Assembly (NCBI RefSeq): GCF_003121895.1
Contig: NZ_QEWW01000002.1
Span: 124,001-188,000, forward strand
DNA from: Ignatzschineria cameli
GTDB taxonomy: Bacteria; Pseudomonadota; Gammaproteobacteria; Cardiobacteriales; Wohlfahrtiimonadaceae
Length of the DNA stretch: 64,000 nucleotides
Direction: 5' to 3'
A program made the position numbers and the translations under genes. Below are positions 27,977 to 36,713 of the stretch, in pieces. How positions within the stretch are numbered: position 1 is the first letter of the stretch; the number at the start of each line of letters is the position of its first letter. The notes under the pieces are model-generated. The model had not been told where the DNA came from. It did not search any database and saw nothing but the letters and a program-made list of their open reading frames with translations.

Positions 27977-27996
27977 ATCTCATTTGTTAATGAGAT
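27977..27996. promoter_or_regulatory. Inverted repeat, candidate operator of haem operon
   Basis: ATCTCATT (27977-27984) and AATGAGAT (27989-27996) form a perfect inverted repeat with a 4-bp centre, lying just downstream of the expected transcription start. It does not match the Fur consensus well; a separate AATAATATTCATT stretch over the -10 element is more Fur-like. Either could mediate iron or haem control. Confidence 0.4.
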
Positions 27997-28010
27997 TTGT
28001 TATCAAATGA

Positions 28011-28040
28011 ATATTATTAAGTTTCGCTACTGTTTGTCAA
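28011..28040 (-). promoter_or_regulatory. Promoter of hmuR operon
   Basis: On the minus strand TTGACA (28040-28035) and TAATAT (28016-28011) are 18 bp apart, about 80 bp before the chosen start codon. Confidence 0.78.
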
Positions 28041-28364
28041 TTGTTCTTATAAGAAATATTGATGAGAGAAGTGAGAAGAGAAGGGGAAATAGCAGGGATT
28101 TATGAGATGTTCTTTTGTTAAATCGTGTGCTATCAAATTGTAATTACGAGAGCTTTTTATTTTTATTGGGCTGGAGAAGGCGAGGGAGGCGTGAGTAGGT
28201 GGATAAACTTTTAGTGGATATTGGTGGATAATAAATGAGCAGTGTTATAGTGCCGTTTCACTTTTCATGGTGAGGAGATTGAAGGGAAGGCATAGGGAGC
28301 GGGGATGGGATATTAGTGATGAAGAGCAAATGTAACTAGAAGAAGATAAGAGATACGAAATAGG

Positions 28365-28392
28365 AGATAAGAGAAAGGGCCTTGAAGGCCCT
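28365..28392 (-). terminator. Possible terminator of lemA
   Basis: AGGGCC (28376-28381) pairs with GGCCCT (28387-28392) around TTGAA. On the minus strand it is followed by TTCTCTTATCTC, T-rich but interrupted. Confidence 0.5.
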
Positions 28393-28450
28393 GATAACTG
28401 ATAATAGTGTGTAAGTAATTGATAACATTTGATAAATGTTTTTTTCGGCG

Positions 28451-29026
28451 CTATTTAAAAGGGGGCTGATATTCAAAATCCTCACTTGCGCGACTATCTT
28501 CAAAGATAGGAAGAGCACTCTTTTTGGTAAATAGCTGGTTGATAAATTGATTTGGAAAGAGCGCGATAGTTGTGTTGAAGGTCTCAACATTGGCATTAAA
28601 AATACGGATACTTGCTGCCACATTCTTCTCAAGCTCACTGAGTTCTTGCATAAATTGCTGATAGATCGTAGAGGCTTTTAATTCTGGGTAGTTTTCAGCA
28701 ACCATATTGAGTTGAGAGAAGAGTGCTTTAGATTCATTGTTGATCGCTTTGAGCTGTTCGACACTACTATTTTCTGGGGAAATCTTCTTAAGGGATGCAC
28801 GCAGGGCTGTAATATTTTGTAATACATCAGCCTCATGAATCTTATACTCTTCCACCATTTTTTCGAGATTGGGCAGCAATCTATTCTTCTGGAGTTGTTG
28901 TGTAATAACATCCGCCCAAGCGCGTTGAGTTGCGTTGTAGTAGGTGATGATACGATTATGAATCGTAATGATATAGATTATCAGGATAAGTGGAATAAGA
29001 AGTGTGATGATAAATGGAAGTGACAT
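28451..29026 (-). CDS. LemA family protein
   Basis: The 191-residue protein has one N-terminal transmembrane segment (about 4-22) and a helical LemA domain with NATQRAWADVITQQLQ, LPNLEKMVEEY and ENYPELKAS, then FNANVETFNTTIALFPNQ. LemA proteins are anchored with a coiled-coil bundle in the periplasm or cytoplasm and their role is poorly known. Two further membrane/secreted genes follow upstream on the same strand, making a three-gene group. Confidence 0.88.
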   Translation of the reverse strand: MSLPFIITLLIPLILIIYIITIHNRIITYYNATQRAWADVITQQLQKNRLLPNLEKMVEEYKIHEADVLQNITALRASLKKISPENSSVEQLKAINNESKALFSQLNMVAENYPELKASTIYQQFMQELSELEKNVAASIRIFNANVETFNTTIALFPNQFINQLFTKKSALPIFEDSRASEDFEYQPPFK

Positions 29027-29090
29027 AGGACACTACTCCTTAAGTTGTGTGAAATTGTGTAAGATGGGCCGTAATATCAGGTGCATCAAT

Positions 29091-29129
29091 ATGTAAAGTA
29101 TAGATGTAAAGTACAGATATAATATACAG
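29091..29129. repeat. 13-nt array, 3 units
   Basis: ATGTAAAGTATAG, ATGTAAAGTACAG and a diverged ATATAATATACAG follow one another at 29091-29129, in the gap between lemA and its neighbour. Confidence 0.75.
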
Positions 29130-29146
29130 GATGTACCGAATGGGTT

Positions 29147-30169
29147 TTATCTTAATGAGTTTAGAATATTTTGAGTGAACGTTAATATTGCTGTCAATTG
29201 AGGAAGCGTCTGCTTCTCCTTTAGTTCCAGAATAAAGTCATCAATATTTGTAAGGTCATAATTTTGTTCTGCTGCGATGATATCTGCATTATCAAAGGCG
29301 ATAAGGAGTTGTTGATTAAGCTCTATATTGAGATTTTTAAACGCCTTACCTATTTTTAGTAACTGTTCGACCATTGTGGGCGTCAATATTTTTGCTGCAA
29401 AATGCTGTTCTGATGTTGTCAGTGAGAACGTTTTACGAAAAGAGATCGAGGCGGGTAGGTAATCACTTCTTTTGCTCCTTAATTTTCGATCAGCACTGAT
29501 TTGTAGCGTCGGTAGGAGCTGTTTCGTGAGCTTTGTGAGATCGAGTAAGAGTCCATAACGATGATAGTGATGATAGACTTTACGGTTTTTCGGTTTGCCC
29601 GCATTATCTTTCTCTTCAATGATCTCCTCATCAATATAGTGGAAATGGAAGTAGTAGAAGTCAATGGTAGGTTGATTGTGTGAATGCCCTTCGAGCGCCA
29701 CTTCTCCTTTGAGCAGATCAGGAATATCACGACGATAATTACCACGATTAAACTCCCTAAATTGTTGTAATAACTGATCGATAGGGAGCGTTTCAGGCGC
29801 AATAGGAACTATCTGATTATCGAAGAGAAGATCGCGCTGGAAGATCTTTTTTGAGAGCTGTTGTGGTAATTTCTCTCGGCGATAGAAGCGGATAGCAAGA
29901 ATAATGCCAATAAAAAGGGCAAGCATGAGAAGGAAGAGGAAGAGACCTTCCCCTGTTTCTCGGTAGAGATAGAAACCCGTTATCAAGAGGGTGAAATCAG
30001 CGACAAAGTAGAGAAGATAATCTCGCCGATCAAATTGAAGGGGCGAGATCTTTCGCATCGACTCAACAATCTCTAATAGCTCTTCCGGCGATTGCACATT
30101 GTCGATGCGCTCTGATGCTTGCGTGATCTCTTGCCACAGTAGATGGTTATGGCGGATCATTGGAAACAT
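29147..30169 (-). CDS. Two-TM membrane protein, DUF3137-like (LemA neighbour)
   Basis: The 340-residue protein has a helical N-terminus, two adjacent transmembrane segments (about 52-68 and 73-92) and a soluble domain rich in aromatic and histidine residues (DFYYFHFHYIDEE and KVYHHYHRYGLLLDL). The layout and the LemA neighbour suggest a DUF3137-type protein, but I cannot confirm the family by eye. Function unknown. It lies 7 nt from the DUF4139 gene upstream and is likely co-transcribed. Confidence 0.6.
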   Translation of the reverse strand: MFPMIRHNHLLWQEITQASERIDNVQSPEELLEIVESMRKISPLQFDRRDYLLYFVADFTLLITGFYLYRETGEGLFLFLLMLALFIGIILAIRFYRREKLPQQLSKKIFQRDLLFDNQIVPIAPETLPIDQLLQQFREFNRGNYRRDIPDLLKGEVALEGHSHNQPTIDFYYFHFHYIDEEIIEEKDNAGKPKNRKVYHHYHRYGLLLDLTKLTKQLLPTLQISADRKLRSKRSDYLPASISFRKTFSLTTSEQHFAAKILTPTMVEQLLKIGKAFKNLNIELNQQLLIAFDNADIIAAEQNYDLTNIDDFILELKEKQTLPQLTAILTFTQNILNSLR

Positions 30170-30176
30170 CTATTGT

Positions 30177-31664
30177 TTACCTCGTTTCAGTGGGCTGAAA
30201 AATCGTATAGCGAACACTATAATTGATTCTCTTCTCTCCATTTGCCGGCAGTGTGATATTCCAGATAGCACTCTCATTTTTTAAGATTGCTGGAGGCTGT
30301 TGACTGATAAGCTCCCAATTGACCCCTTGTCCCGGAGAGAAATATTCTGTTAATGCAACATCCACCGCTTCCGCTTTATGATTATTGAGAGTGAGTTGAT
30401 AGCTAACCTCCCACTCATCGGGATTAACAATACGATATTGTTGCTGTTCTCGGGTGAGAGTGACATCAAAAGCGCTTCCCATATTGAGTGTGATCTTCTC
30501 TCCAGCGGCGCTATTGGTAAGATAATCTTCACCTAAAAAGATGGGCGTCTCTTTCCCCGCTTGATAGAGGCGAATAGTACCAGATGGAAGCGCGAACCCT
30601 AATTGATCAGCCTTCTTATTATCAAAGTGAAATGAGACAGTGGCATTTTGTGGAGAAGATTGCTTTAAGAGCCGTTGACTTGGGCTCATATTATCGAAAT
30701 GGTAACGCTTTTGATAAGGAATTTGATCGGCGCTAAAGAGAGCAATTTGAGTCTGTTCTTGTTGTTGGAGCGTAAATTTCCCAGGAAGTAGGAAGCGTTG
30801 ATAGTCGCTCACAGGTTGGGGAGCGATATTATCCTGTTGTGGGCTACTTGCCGCTTTAATCATAAAGTTCTCACGATAGAGTGGAACTTGTGGGGTAAGG
30901 TGAAGATTGCCAGCAATCAGCGAGAGGGAGCTATTACTAAAGTCGATACCACTTTGATTATTGATTGTTGCCCATCCTTCTAGATGAAAGGTCTTCTCTT
31001 TTTCATTGAGTTCAGCGATATAGTCACTACTCCAGCGGATGCCCCGTGTAAGATAGCTTAGATTAGCGTCATAGGGCGTTGCTGTTTTAGGGAGATTATC
31101 TAAGAGAATCGAAAGAGCGGGCGTGCGCGTTAAGCCGTTAGGGAGCTCTTTAAACGCAATTCTCGCATCGGCGGGTAGACCTGATTCAATACGATCCTCA
31201 TATTGCAACAATAATCCTCCATTATTGGAAAGGATGACTGCTTTTTCCCGTCGCTCTTTAGGTGTCTGCCAGACGATCTCTACCTCTTTGCCAATGGAGT
31301 AGTCAATAAGGGTTGTGGGTGAAAGGAGATTGCGGTTGAGCTTTTTCTCTATTATTTGTGGCAATAGAGCATGATCTTGAGGTTGGGTAGGATTAAATTT
31401 TAAGAGAAGTGATTCCACGATCGCTTCAGGAGCAATATGAGGAAGAAGGAGCGTGGTGGTTTCCTCCGAAAGCTTAAAAGTTCGGTTCTCTGAAACTAAG
31501 GCGATTCCTTCTTGATAGATTGTTAATTGTCGATCGAGTAGATCACTCTCTTTTGAGCTTGCTGCTGCAAATGAGAAAAGATTGAGAGGAAGTAGTGTTG
31601 ATAGAGCTACGGCTCGGAGAAGGGGATGTTTCACAACATGACTATGCTTCATAATACTATTCAT
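30177..31664 (-). CDS. Secreted DUF4139 domain protein
   Basis: From the ATG at 31664 the product is 495 residues: a signal peptide (core LLRAVALSTLLPLNLFSFAAA), an N-terminal region beginning LTIYQEGIALVSENRTF, and a beta-rich DUF4139-like domain with DANLSYLTRGIRWSSDYIA. It should be periplasmic or surface-exposed. GAGG lies 7 nt before this ATG; a GTG 84 nt upstream would add a non-secretory extension and is rejected. It heads the group with the DUF3137-like and LemA genes. No enzymatic role can be assigned. Confidence 0.75.
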   Translation of the reverse strand: MNSIMKHSHVVKHPLLRAVALSTLLPLNLFSFAAASSKESDLLDRQLTIYQEGIALVSENRTFKLSEETTTLLLPHIAPEAIVESLLLKFNPTQPQDHALLPQIIEKKLNRNLLSPTTLIDYSIGKEVEIVWQTPKERREKAVILSNNGGLLLQYEDRIESGLPADARIAFKELPNGLTRTPALSILLDNLPKTATPYDANLSYLTRGIRWSSDYIAELNEKEKTFHLEGWATINNQSGIDFSNSSLSLIAGNLHLTPQVPLYRENFMIKAASSPQQDNIAPQPVSDYQRFLLPGKFTLQQQEQTQIALFSADQIPYQKRYHFDNMSPSQRLLKQSSPQNATVSFHFDNKKADQLGFALPSGTIRLYQAGKETPIFLGEDYLTNSAAGEKITLNMGSAFDVTLTREQQQYRIVNPDEWEVSYQLTLNNHKAEAVDVALTEYFSPGQGVNWELISQQPPAILKNESAIWNITLPANGEKRINYSVRYTIFQPTETR

Positions 31665-32130
31665 AATAGACCTCACAACTTGTTGTTGAAATTTTTGATA
31701 TGTGTCGAATGGAAGATGTTGTAAAAAACGAAGAAGCATTAATATCACTTATTAAATGTTATTCATTAAATGTCATTCATTAAATGAATTAATGTGAGTC
31801 AATGCAAGCTCATGTCAGTTAATATTCGCTAATACCCGCTAATGCAGGTTGAGATAAGTTAATACAGCTTAATATAAGTGAATATGAATTTCGAATATGA
31901 ATTTCACCCTGAAGTTTCAGATAGAGGCTCTTTAGATAGATGATCTTCTGAAGAGAGCTTGAAGATAACAATTCATTTAAAAGAATCTTTCTAATTTCTA
32001 AATGATCTCTATCATCGAGCAGAAGAAATGGTGATAGCGATGTTTTGAAGGATTTAAGCCTAAGAATTTTTAAAGATCATCGGAATAACTTCTGAAGAAT
32101 TTAATAACTCGTTAATAAGTGCTATTAAGC
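31665..32130. other. Intergenic region between DUF4139 and rplM genes
   Basis: This divergent gap holds AATG/CATTAAATG-type short repeats (31749-31790) and a long 10-nt array (31791-31890), followed by AT-rich sequence up to the rplM promoter. No gene was recognised. Confidence 0.55.
31791..31890. repeat. 10-nt degenerate array, about 10 units
   Basis: Ten successive 10-nt blocks of the form AATNNNRGTT run from 31791 to 31890 (for example AATACCCGCT, AATGCAGGTT, AATACAGCTT). The phase is kept without insertions over 100 bp, although individual units are strongly diverged. Confidence 0.7.
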
Positions 32131-32159
32131 TTGATATTTCGATGGGGATTTCGTAAAAT
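32131..32159 (+). promoter_or_regulatory. Promoter of rplM-rpsI
   Basis: TTGATA (32131-32136) and TAAAAT (32154-32159) are separated by exactly 17 bp. Transcription would start near 32166, leaving a leader of about 137 nt. Confidence 0.82.
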
Positions 32160-32165
32160 GCCGAG

Positions 32166-32302
32166 ATCGTTTACCAGCGACCCCTAACGTTGATTTAGAG
32201 TCAGTATCGTGAGAGTGATCTCTCGCCGGTATTCTCGTTACCGGCGGTATGCATGCTGGTTTTAAATTTTTTTGTTAGTGATTATTTATTTTGGAGTTTT
32301 CG
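32166..32302 (+). promoter_or_regulatory. Structured rplM leader
   Basis: Two adjacent hairpins are visible: GAGAG/CTCTC (32211-32215/32220-32224) and GCCGGTA/TACCGGC (32225-32231/32239-32245), followed by a GCATGC palindrome and a run of seven T (32267-32273). In E. coli L13 represses its own operon through the rplM leader, so a similar role is plausible. The particular structure here was not compared with known leaders. Confidence 0.5.
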
Positions 32303-32731
32303 ATGAAAACATTTAGTGCAAAGCCTGCTGAAGTAACCCGTGAATGGTTTTTAATTGATGCAGAAGGAAAAACCCTCGGCCGTTTAGCGAGCGAAGTTGC
32401 AACACGCTTACGTGGTAAGCATAAGCCTGAGTTCACACCTCACGTTGATACCGGTGATTACATTGTTATCGTAAACGCAGAGAAAGTTCGTGTAACAGGT
32501 AACAAGCTTCAACAAAAAATTTATTATAAACATACCGGTTATGTTGGTCATTTAAGAGAGACTACTCTTGAGAAGATGTTGCAAACTAAACCTGCAAATG
32601 TTATTGAGTTTGCGGTAAAAGGCATGCTCCCTAAAAATGCTTTAGGAAGAGAAATGCTTCGTAAATTGAAAGTATATGCAGGTCCTGAGCATGCTCATGC
32701 AGCACAGCAACCAAAAGTTTTAGACATCTAA
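32303..32731 (+). CDS. rplM: 50S ribosomal protein L13
   Basis: The 142-residue protein matches bacterial L13 throughout: MKTFSAKP start, [40 protein letters not shown], and the [10 protein letters not shown] end. The ATG at 32303 gives exactly the E. coli length. TTGGAG lies 6 nt upstream. It is an early-assembly 23S rRNA-binding protein, co-transcribed with rpsI 22 nt downstream. Confidence 0.98.
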   Translation: MKTFSAKPAEVTREWFLIDAEGKTLGRLASEVATRLRGKHKPEFTPHVDTGDYIVIVNAEKVRVTGNKLQQKIYYKHTGYVGHLRETTLEKMLQTKPANVIEFAVKGMLPKNALGREMLRKLKVYAGPEHAHAAQQPKVLDI

Positions 32732-32753
32732 TTTTAAGAAGAGAGAATTAATT

Positions 32754-33146
32754 ATGGCAGCTAACCAAAATTACGGTACTGGAAGACGTAAAAGATCACA
32801 AGCAAGAGTGTTTTTACGTAAAGGTACAGGCAGTATTATTGTTAACGATAAATCACTCGATGATTACTTCCCACGTGAAGTTTCACGCATGGTGGTTCGT
32901 CAACCGCTTGAGCTTTTAGAAGTTACAGATCAATTTGATGTGATTGTAACTGTAAAAGGTGGTGGTTTGAGTGGTCAAGCTGGGGCAATCCGTCACGGCT
33001 TAACTCGCGCGCTCGTTGAATATGATGAGGCAAATCGTGCGCCGTTACGTAAAGCAGGTTTCGTAACTCGTGACCCACGTAGCGTTGAGCGTAAGAAGAT
33101 CGGTCTCCGTTCAGCACGTCGTGCAACTCAGTTCTCAAAACGTTAA
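32754..33146 (+). CDS. rpsI: 30S ribosomal protein S9
   Basis: The 130-residue protein has the S9 hallmarks: [42 protein letters not shown] and the basic C-terminal tail ending KR that reaches the ribosomal P site. It follows rplM in the usual operon order and precedes a strong terminator. Confidence 0.98.
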   Translation: MAANQNYGTGRRKRSQARVFLRKGTGSIIVNDKSLDDYFPREVSRMVVRQPLELLEVTDQFDVIVTVKGGGLSGQAGAIRHGLTRALVEYDEANRAPLRKAGFVTRDPRSVERKKIGLRSARRATQFSKR

Positions 33147-33181
33147 TAGTTATCGATATTTTGAGTATGATGAAAAATATC

Positions 33182-33212
33182 AAAGCCTTTCTTTTGAAAG
33201 GCTTTTCTTTTT
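33182..33212 (+). terminator. Terminator of rplM-rpsI
   Basis: AAAGCCTTT (33182-33190) pairs with AAAGGCTTT (33197-33205), loop CTTTTG, followed by TCTTTTT. Confidence 0.9.
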
Positions 33213-33226
33213 GGAGAAAAGGTTCG

Positions 33227-34609
33227 ATGAATTCTCACATGAACCCTCATATATACCACGCGCAAGATCATCCTATTAGAAATCGTCAGATCTCTAAAAA
33301 TTCATTACAGGTGATTAATCGACTCAATAGCGCTGGCTACAACGCCTATCTTGTGGGCGGTGGAGTGCGTGATCTTCTCTTAGGCTTATCCCCTAAAGAT
33401 TTTGATATTGTTACAGATGCACATCCGAGTGAGATTCGCCGAGTTTTCCGTAATAGTCGTATTATTGGACGCCGATTCCGATTGGTGCATGTTGTTTTTG
33501 GTCGGGAGATTATTGAGGTTGCAACTTTTCGTTCGAATGAGGCGAATGATCAATCGAAGCATTATCAGACAAATCAGGAAGGATTTGTAACACGAGATAA
33601 TATCTACGGCACTATTGATGAAGATGCGCTTCGGCGAGATTTTACGATCAATGCGCTCTATTACGATGTGCGTAATCAAACCATTATTGATTACTGCGAT
33701 GGTTATCAAGATCTCAAGCGAAGACGACTCACTCTAATTGGTGATCCGACAGAGCGCTTCTTAGAAGATCCTGTGCGTATCTTACGCGCTATTCGTTTTG
33801 AAGCAAAATTGGGATTAACAATCGATTCTGATCTACTCCCTTTTATCGCTGAGCATCGCCATCTCTTAGCGACGGTCTCGCCGGCAAGGATGTATGATGA
33901 AGTGTTAAAGCTCTTCTTAACAGGGCATGGTGAGCGTTCATATCATTCCATGATCGAGCATCAACTCTTTGAGATTCTCTTCCCTTTAACTTATCGTGCA
34001 TTAGATCAGATAGGTTTTCCTGAGCAACATCTGCTCTTAAGATCACTACAAAACTCAGATGAGCGTGCGGAAGCAGGGTTAACAAGTTCCCCTTACTTTG
34101 TCTATGCCTCTCTACTATGGGCACCTTTTGTCGCAATTTATGAAAAAGAGGTTGCGAAAGGGAAGCGTAATAGTGATGCCTCCTCAATAGGGATTGATGA
34201 AGTGTTTAAGGTGCAGCACCAAATTACAGTGATTCCTCGTTATGTTCGAGAGTTTATTGAAGAGTTGTGGATCTTTCAGTTTCGTCTTGAGGCGAGAGTG
34301 ATTCGTCAACCTAAGCGCTTGATGGAGCATCCACGATTTAAAGCGGCTTATGACTTTCTTCTTCTGCGCGCTGATGCAAAAGAGAGTGGTGAGGTAATTG
34401 AGAAAGCTCAATATTGGGAAGCTCAATTTAGAGATTATGAGCAGACACTTCTAGCGCAAGAGCGAGCGGCAGTAAGAGAAGAGCGTCGCGAGGGCAAACG
34501 TGCAGTTGCCGAGGAGGTTAAGCATCACCAATCAGGAAATAATGAATCAAGCGAGCCTAAAAAGCGACGTCGCCGTCCGCGTCGCCGGAGCCGAAGTAAA
34601 GAGTCATAA
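33227..34609 (+). CDS. pcnB: Poly(A) polymerase I
   Basis: The 460-residue protein has the nucleotidyltransferase motifs LVGGGVRDLLLG and DFDIVT, RRFRLVHVVFG, the RRDFTINALYYD segment, and an Arg/Ser-rich basic C-terminal tail typical of PcnB rather than CCA-adding enzyme. It adds poly(A) to RNA 3' ends and promotes decay. The ATG at 33227 is chosen because it falls after the rpsI terminator and has AAAGG and GGAG nearby; a frame extension to 33161 would be translated through the terminator. Another ATG four codons later is possible. Confidence 0.92.
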   Translation: MNSHMNPHIYHAQDHPIRNRQISKNSLQVINRLNSAGYNAYLVGGGVRDLLLGLSPKDFDIVTDAHPSEIRRVFRNSRIIGRRFRLVHVVFGREIIEVATFRSNEANDQSKHYQTNQEGFVTRDNIYGTIDEDALRRDFTINALYYDVRNQTIIDYCDGYQDLKRRRLTLIGDPTERFLEDPVRILRAIRFEAKLGLTIDSDLLPFIAEHRHLLATVSPARMYDEVLKLFLTGHGERSYHSMIEHQLFEILFPLTYRALDQIGFPEQHLLLRSLQNSDERAEAGLTSSPYFVYASLLWAPFVAIYEKEVAKGKRNSDASSIGIDEVFKVQHQITVIPRYVREFIEELWIFQFRLEARVIRQPKRLMEHPRFKAAYDFLLLRADAKESGEVIEKAQYWEAQFRDYEQTLLAQERAAVREERREGKRAVAEEVKHHQSGNNESSEPKKRRRRPRRRSRSKES

Positions 34610-35250
34610 GGAATCGCGCAGAGGATCATATAAAGATTTATAAGGGGTTATAAAGGGGCATCGTGCCACTTTAGTAGCCCTTTAAGTGAGATGAGCAAGT
34701 TGTAGAATAGTAAGTAATAAGATTATTCAATAAAGTAATAAAACAACAAGATATAACAAGCATAAGAAACTATCTAGAATAGGTTTCAATGGTTGATCTA
34801 AGGATTGGCTATTGAGGTGATTGTAGATAGTTTTTTTCTTTTCTGAGAAAAATAAATTTTGATATTTGTCACTATTTTTATAATTATTTTTCTATTCATC
34901 TCAATATATCAAGGGATTGGCGCGCCGAATACAGTTAATATATGTAATAGAATAATATATTGTGATATGGTTTATTAAGAAATAGCGCTATATAAATGAC
35001 CTTTTTTATTATTCAATATGATTATTGCTAAGCATGATATTCATATCGCTTTTTATGTTGCTTTTTATGTGGCCTTTATCTGATTCAATCGCCATATTAC
35101 TGCAACTCTTACAGTTGTATTACTGCTGTATTAAATGGATTGTAAGCTACATAGAGTAATGATGAGGTTGTTTGTAGTCGTTTAAATGATTTTTGTTGCA
35201 GAGTTTCGGATTCCTTTTTTAAATTCTATTTAAAATATGTTAGGTGACTT
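34610..35250. other. Intergenic region upstream of cadBA
   Basis: The 641-bp gap contains a 10-nt array (34628-34657) and a 12-nt repeat GCTTTTTATGTT x2 (35048-35071), plus a small hairpin CAACT/AGTTG (35104-35118). It is long and AT-rich, which suits binding of a pH-responsive regulator, but no cadC gene or clear binding sites are seen. Confidence 0.5.
34628..34657. repeat. 10-nt array, 3 units
   Basis: ATATAAAGAT, TTATAAGGGG and TTATAAAGGG follow each other at 34628-34657, just after the pcnB stop. Confidence 0.6.
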
Positions 35251-36570
35251 ATGGATAATGCAAAAAAAATTGGTTTAATTGCCTGTATCGGTATAGTGGC
35301 AGGAAATATGATGGGGAGCGGTATTGCGTTATTGCCGGCAAACCTCGCAAGTATTGGTTCCATCGCAATTACAGGGTGGATCGTTGCGCTGATTGGAGCG
35401 CTATCATTAGCATATGTCTATGCAAAATTAGCAACAAAAGATCCTGAAGAGGGTGGGCCAATTGCCTATGCCAATGAGGTGAGCCCTATTTTAGGTTTTC
35501 AAACAGGAGCACTCTACTATCATGCAAACTGGATAGGTAACTTGGCGATTACCACAACCGCCGTCTCCTATCTATCGGTTTTCTATCCTGTTCTTAATGA
35601 CGCTGTTCCGGCAGGAATTCTCTCTTTAGCACTCATTTGGCTCTTTACTTTTATTAATCTCTTAGGAGGACAGTGGATCAGCCGTCTCACCACTTTTGGT
35701 TTGATCTTGATTCTTCTTCCTGTAATTGGGACGGCTGTTTTTGGCTGGCTTTGGTTTGATAAGGAGATCTATCTTCACAACTGGAATGTCTCTCATGATA
35801 CCGATTATCAGGCAGTTGTGAGTAGTACGCTCCTCTGTTTATGGGCTTTTGTTGGGATTGAATCTGCTTCTGTTAACTCAGCCTTGGTGAAAAACCCCAA
35901 AAGAACGATTCCTATAGCGACAATGGTGGGTGCCTTTTTAGCAGGTATTGTCTATATTTCAGCAACACAGGTTATCTCAGGAATGTATCCGGCGGCAGAG
36001 ATGGCGGCTTCAGGTGCTCCCTTCTCAAAAACAGCTTCGACGATGTTGGGAGATTGGGCATCTCCGGTCGTCTCTATCTTTACGGTCATTGCTTGTTTAA
36101 CCTCACTCGGCTCTTGGATGATGCTTGTTGGGCAGGCGGGGGCTAGAGCGGCACATGATGGCAATTTCCCTAAAGTTTATGGTGAGATGGATAAAAATGG
36201 TATTCCGCGCAAGGGGTTGATTCTAGCAGCAATTCAGATGTCTATCCTCCTGACCTTGGTGACATTAGCGAATGCTGAATCAGGTCGTGCTTCTACCATC
36301 TTTAAGGATCTAATCAATATCGCCGTACTCTTGACGATGTTGCCTTACTTCTACTCCTGTTTAAATCTTATTCGAGTTGAAGGAATGAGTGCTAAGCGGG
36401 TCTTAAGTTTAGCGACTGCTATTTTTGGAAGTATCTTCTGCTTTATTGCCCTTTTGGGTTCAACGCCGATGCAGCTCTCCGGCACCTTTATTGTGAGTTT
36501 AATTATCTTAATGTTTTATGCAAAAAAATTGGGGCGTCAGAAGGAGGGGGTTACATCAGAAAGTCAATAA
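35251..36570 (+). CDS. cadB: Cadaverine/lysine antiporter
   Basis: The 439-residue APC-family protein has about twelve helices and is close to E. coli CadB: AGNMMGSGIALLPANLASIG at the start, GGPIAYA, LYYHANWIGNLAI, VKNPKRTIPIATM and GSWMMLVGQAG. AdiC and PotE differ at these segments. It exchanges external lysine for cytoplasmic cadaverine. cadA follows 143 bp downstream, giving the standard acid-resistance pair. Confidence 0.94.
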   Translation: MDNAKKIGLIACIGIVAGNMMGSGIALLPANLASIGSIAITGWIVALIGALSLAYVYAKLATKDPEEGGPIAYANEVSPILGFQTGALYYHANWIGNLAITTTAVSYLSVFYPVLNDAVPAGILSLALIWLFTFINLLGGQWISRLTTFGLILILLPVIGTAVFGWLWFDKEIYLHNWNVSHDTDYQAVVSSTLLCLWAFVGIESASVNSALVKNPKRTIPIATMVGAFLAGIVYISATQVISGMYPAAEMAASGAPFSKTASTMLGDWASPVVSIFTVIACLTSLGSWMMLVGQAGARAAHDGNFPKVYGEMDKNGIPRKGLILAAIQMSILLTLVTLANAESGRASTIFKDLINIAVLLTMLPYFYSCLNLIRVEGMSAKRVLSLATAIFGSIFCFIALLGSTPMQLSGTFIVSLIILMFYAKKLGRQKEGVTSESQ

Positions 36571-36713
36571 TCAGCTGATCGACGAATTAATTTAGGGGTT
36601 TTAGAAGAGTAGTTAGAGCATTTTATTAAAAATGGTATGCATGGAGCTGTCTGTATTTATGCTGCTTATGGAAGAGATTTGCTCTCTATGATGATAGTTA
36701 AAAAGGAGTCTAT

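Larger units (their letters stand above)
27932..28450 (-). other. Upstream region of the haem receptor
   Basis: This 519-bp gap contains the receptor promoter, an inverted repeat, and beyond about 28100 a purine-rich stretch without recognisable elements, followed by a hairpin after lemA. No gene was seen. Confidence 0.5.

Noticed and set aside
35251-36570. AdiC or PotE assignment for the antiporter
   Set aside because: Sequence blocks match CadB better, and cadA follows directly.
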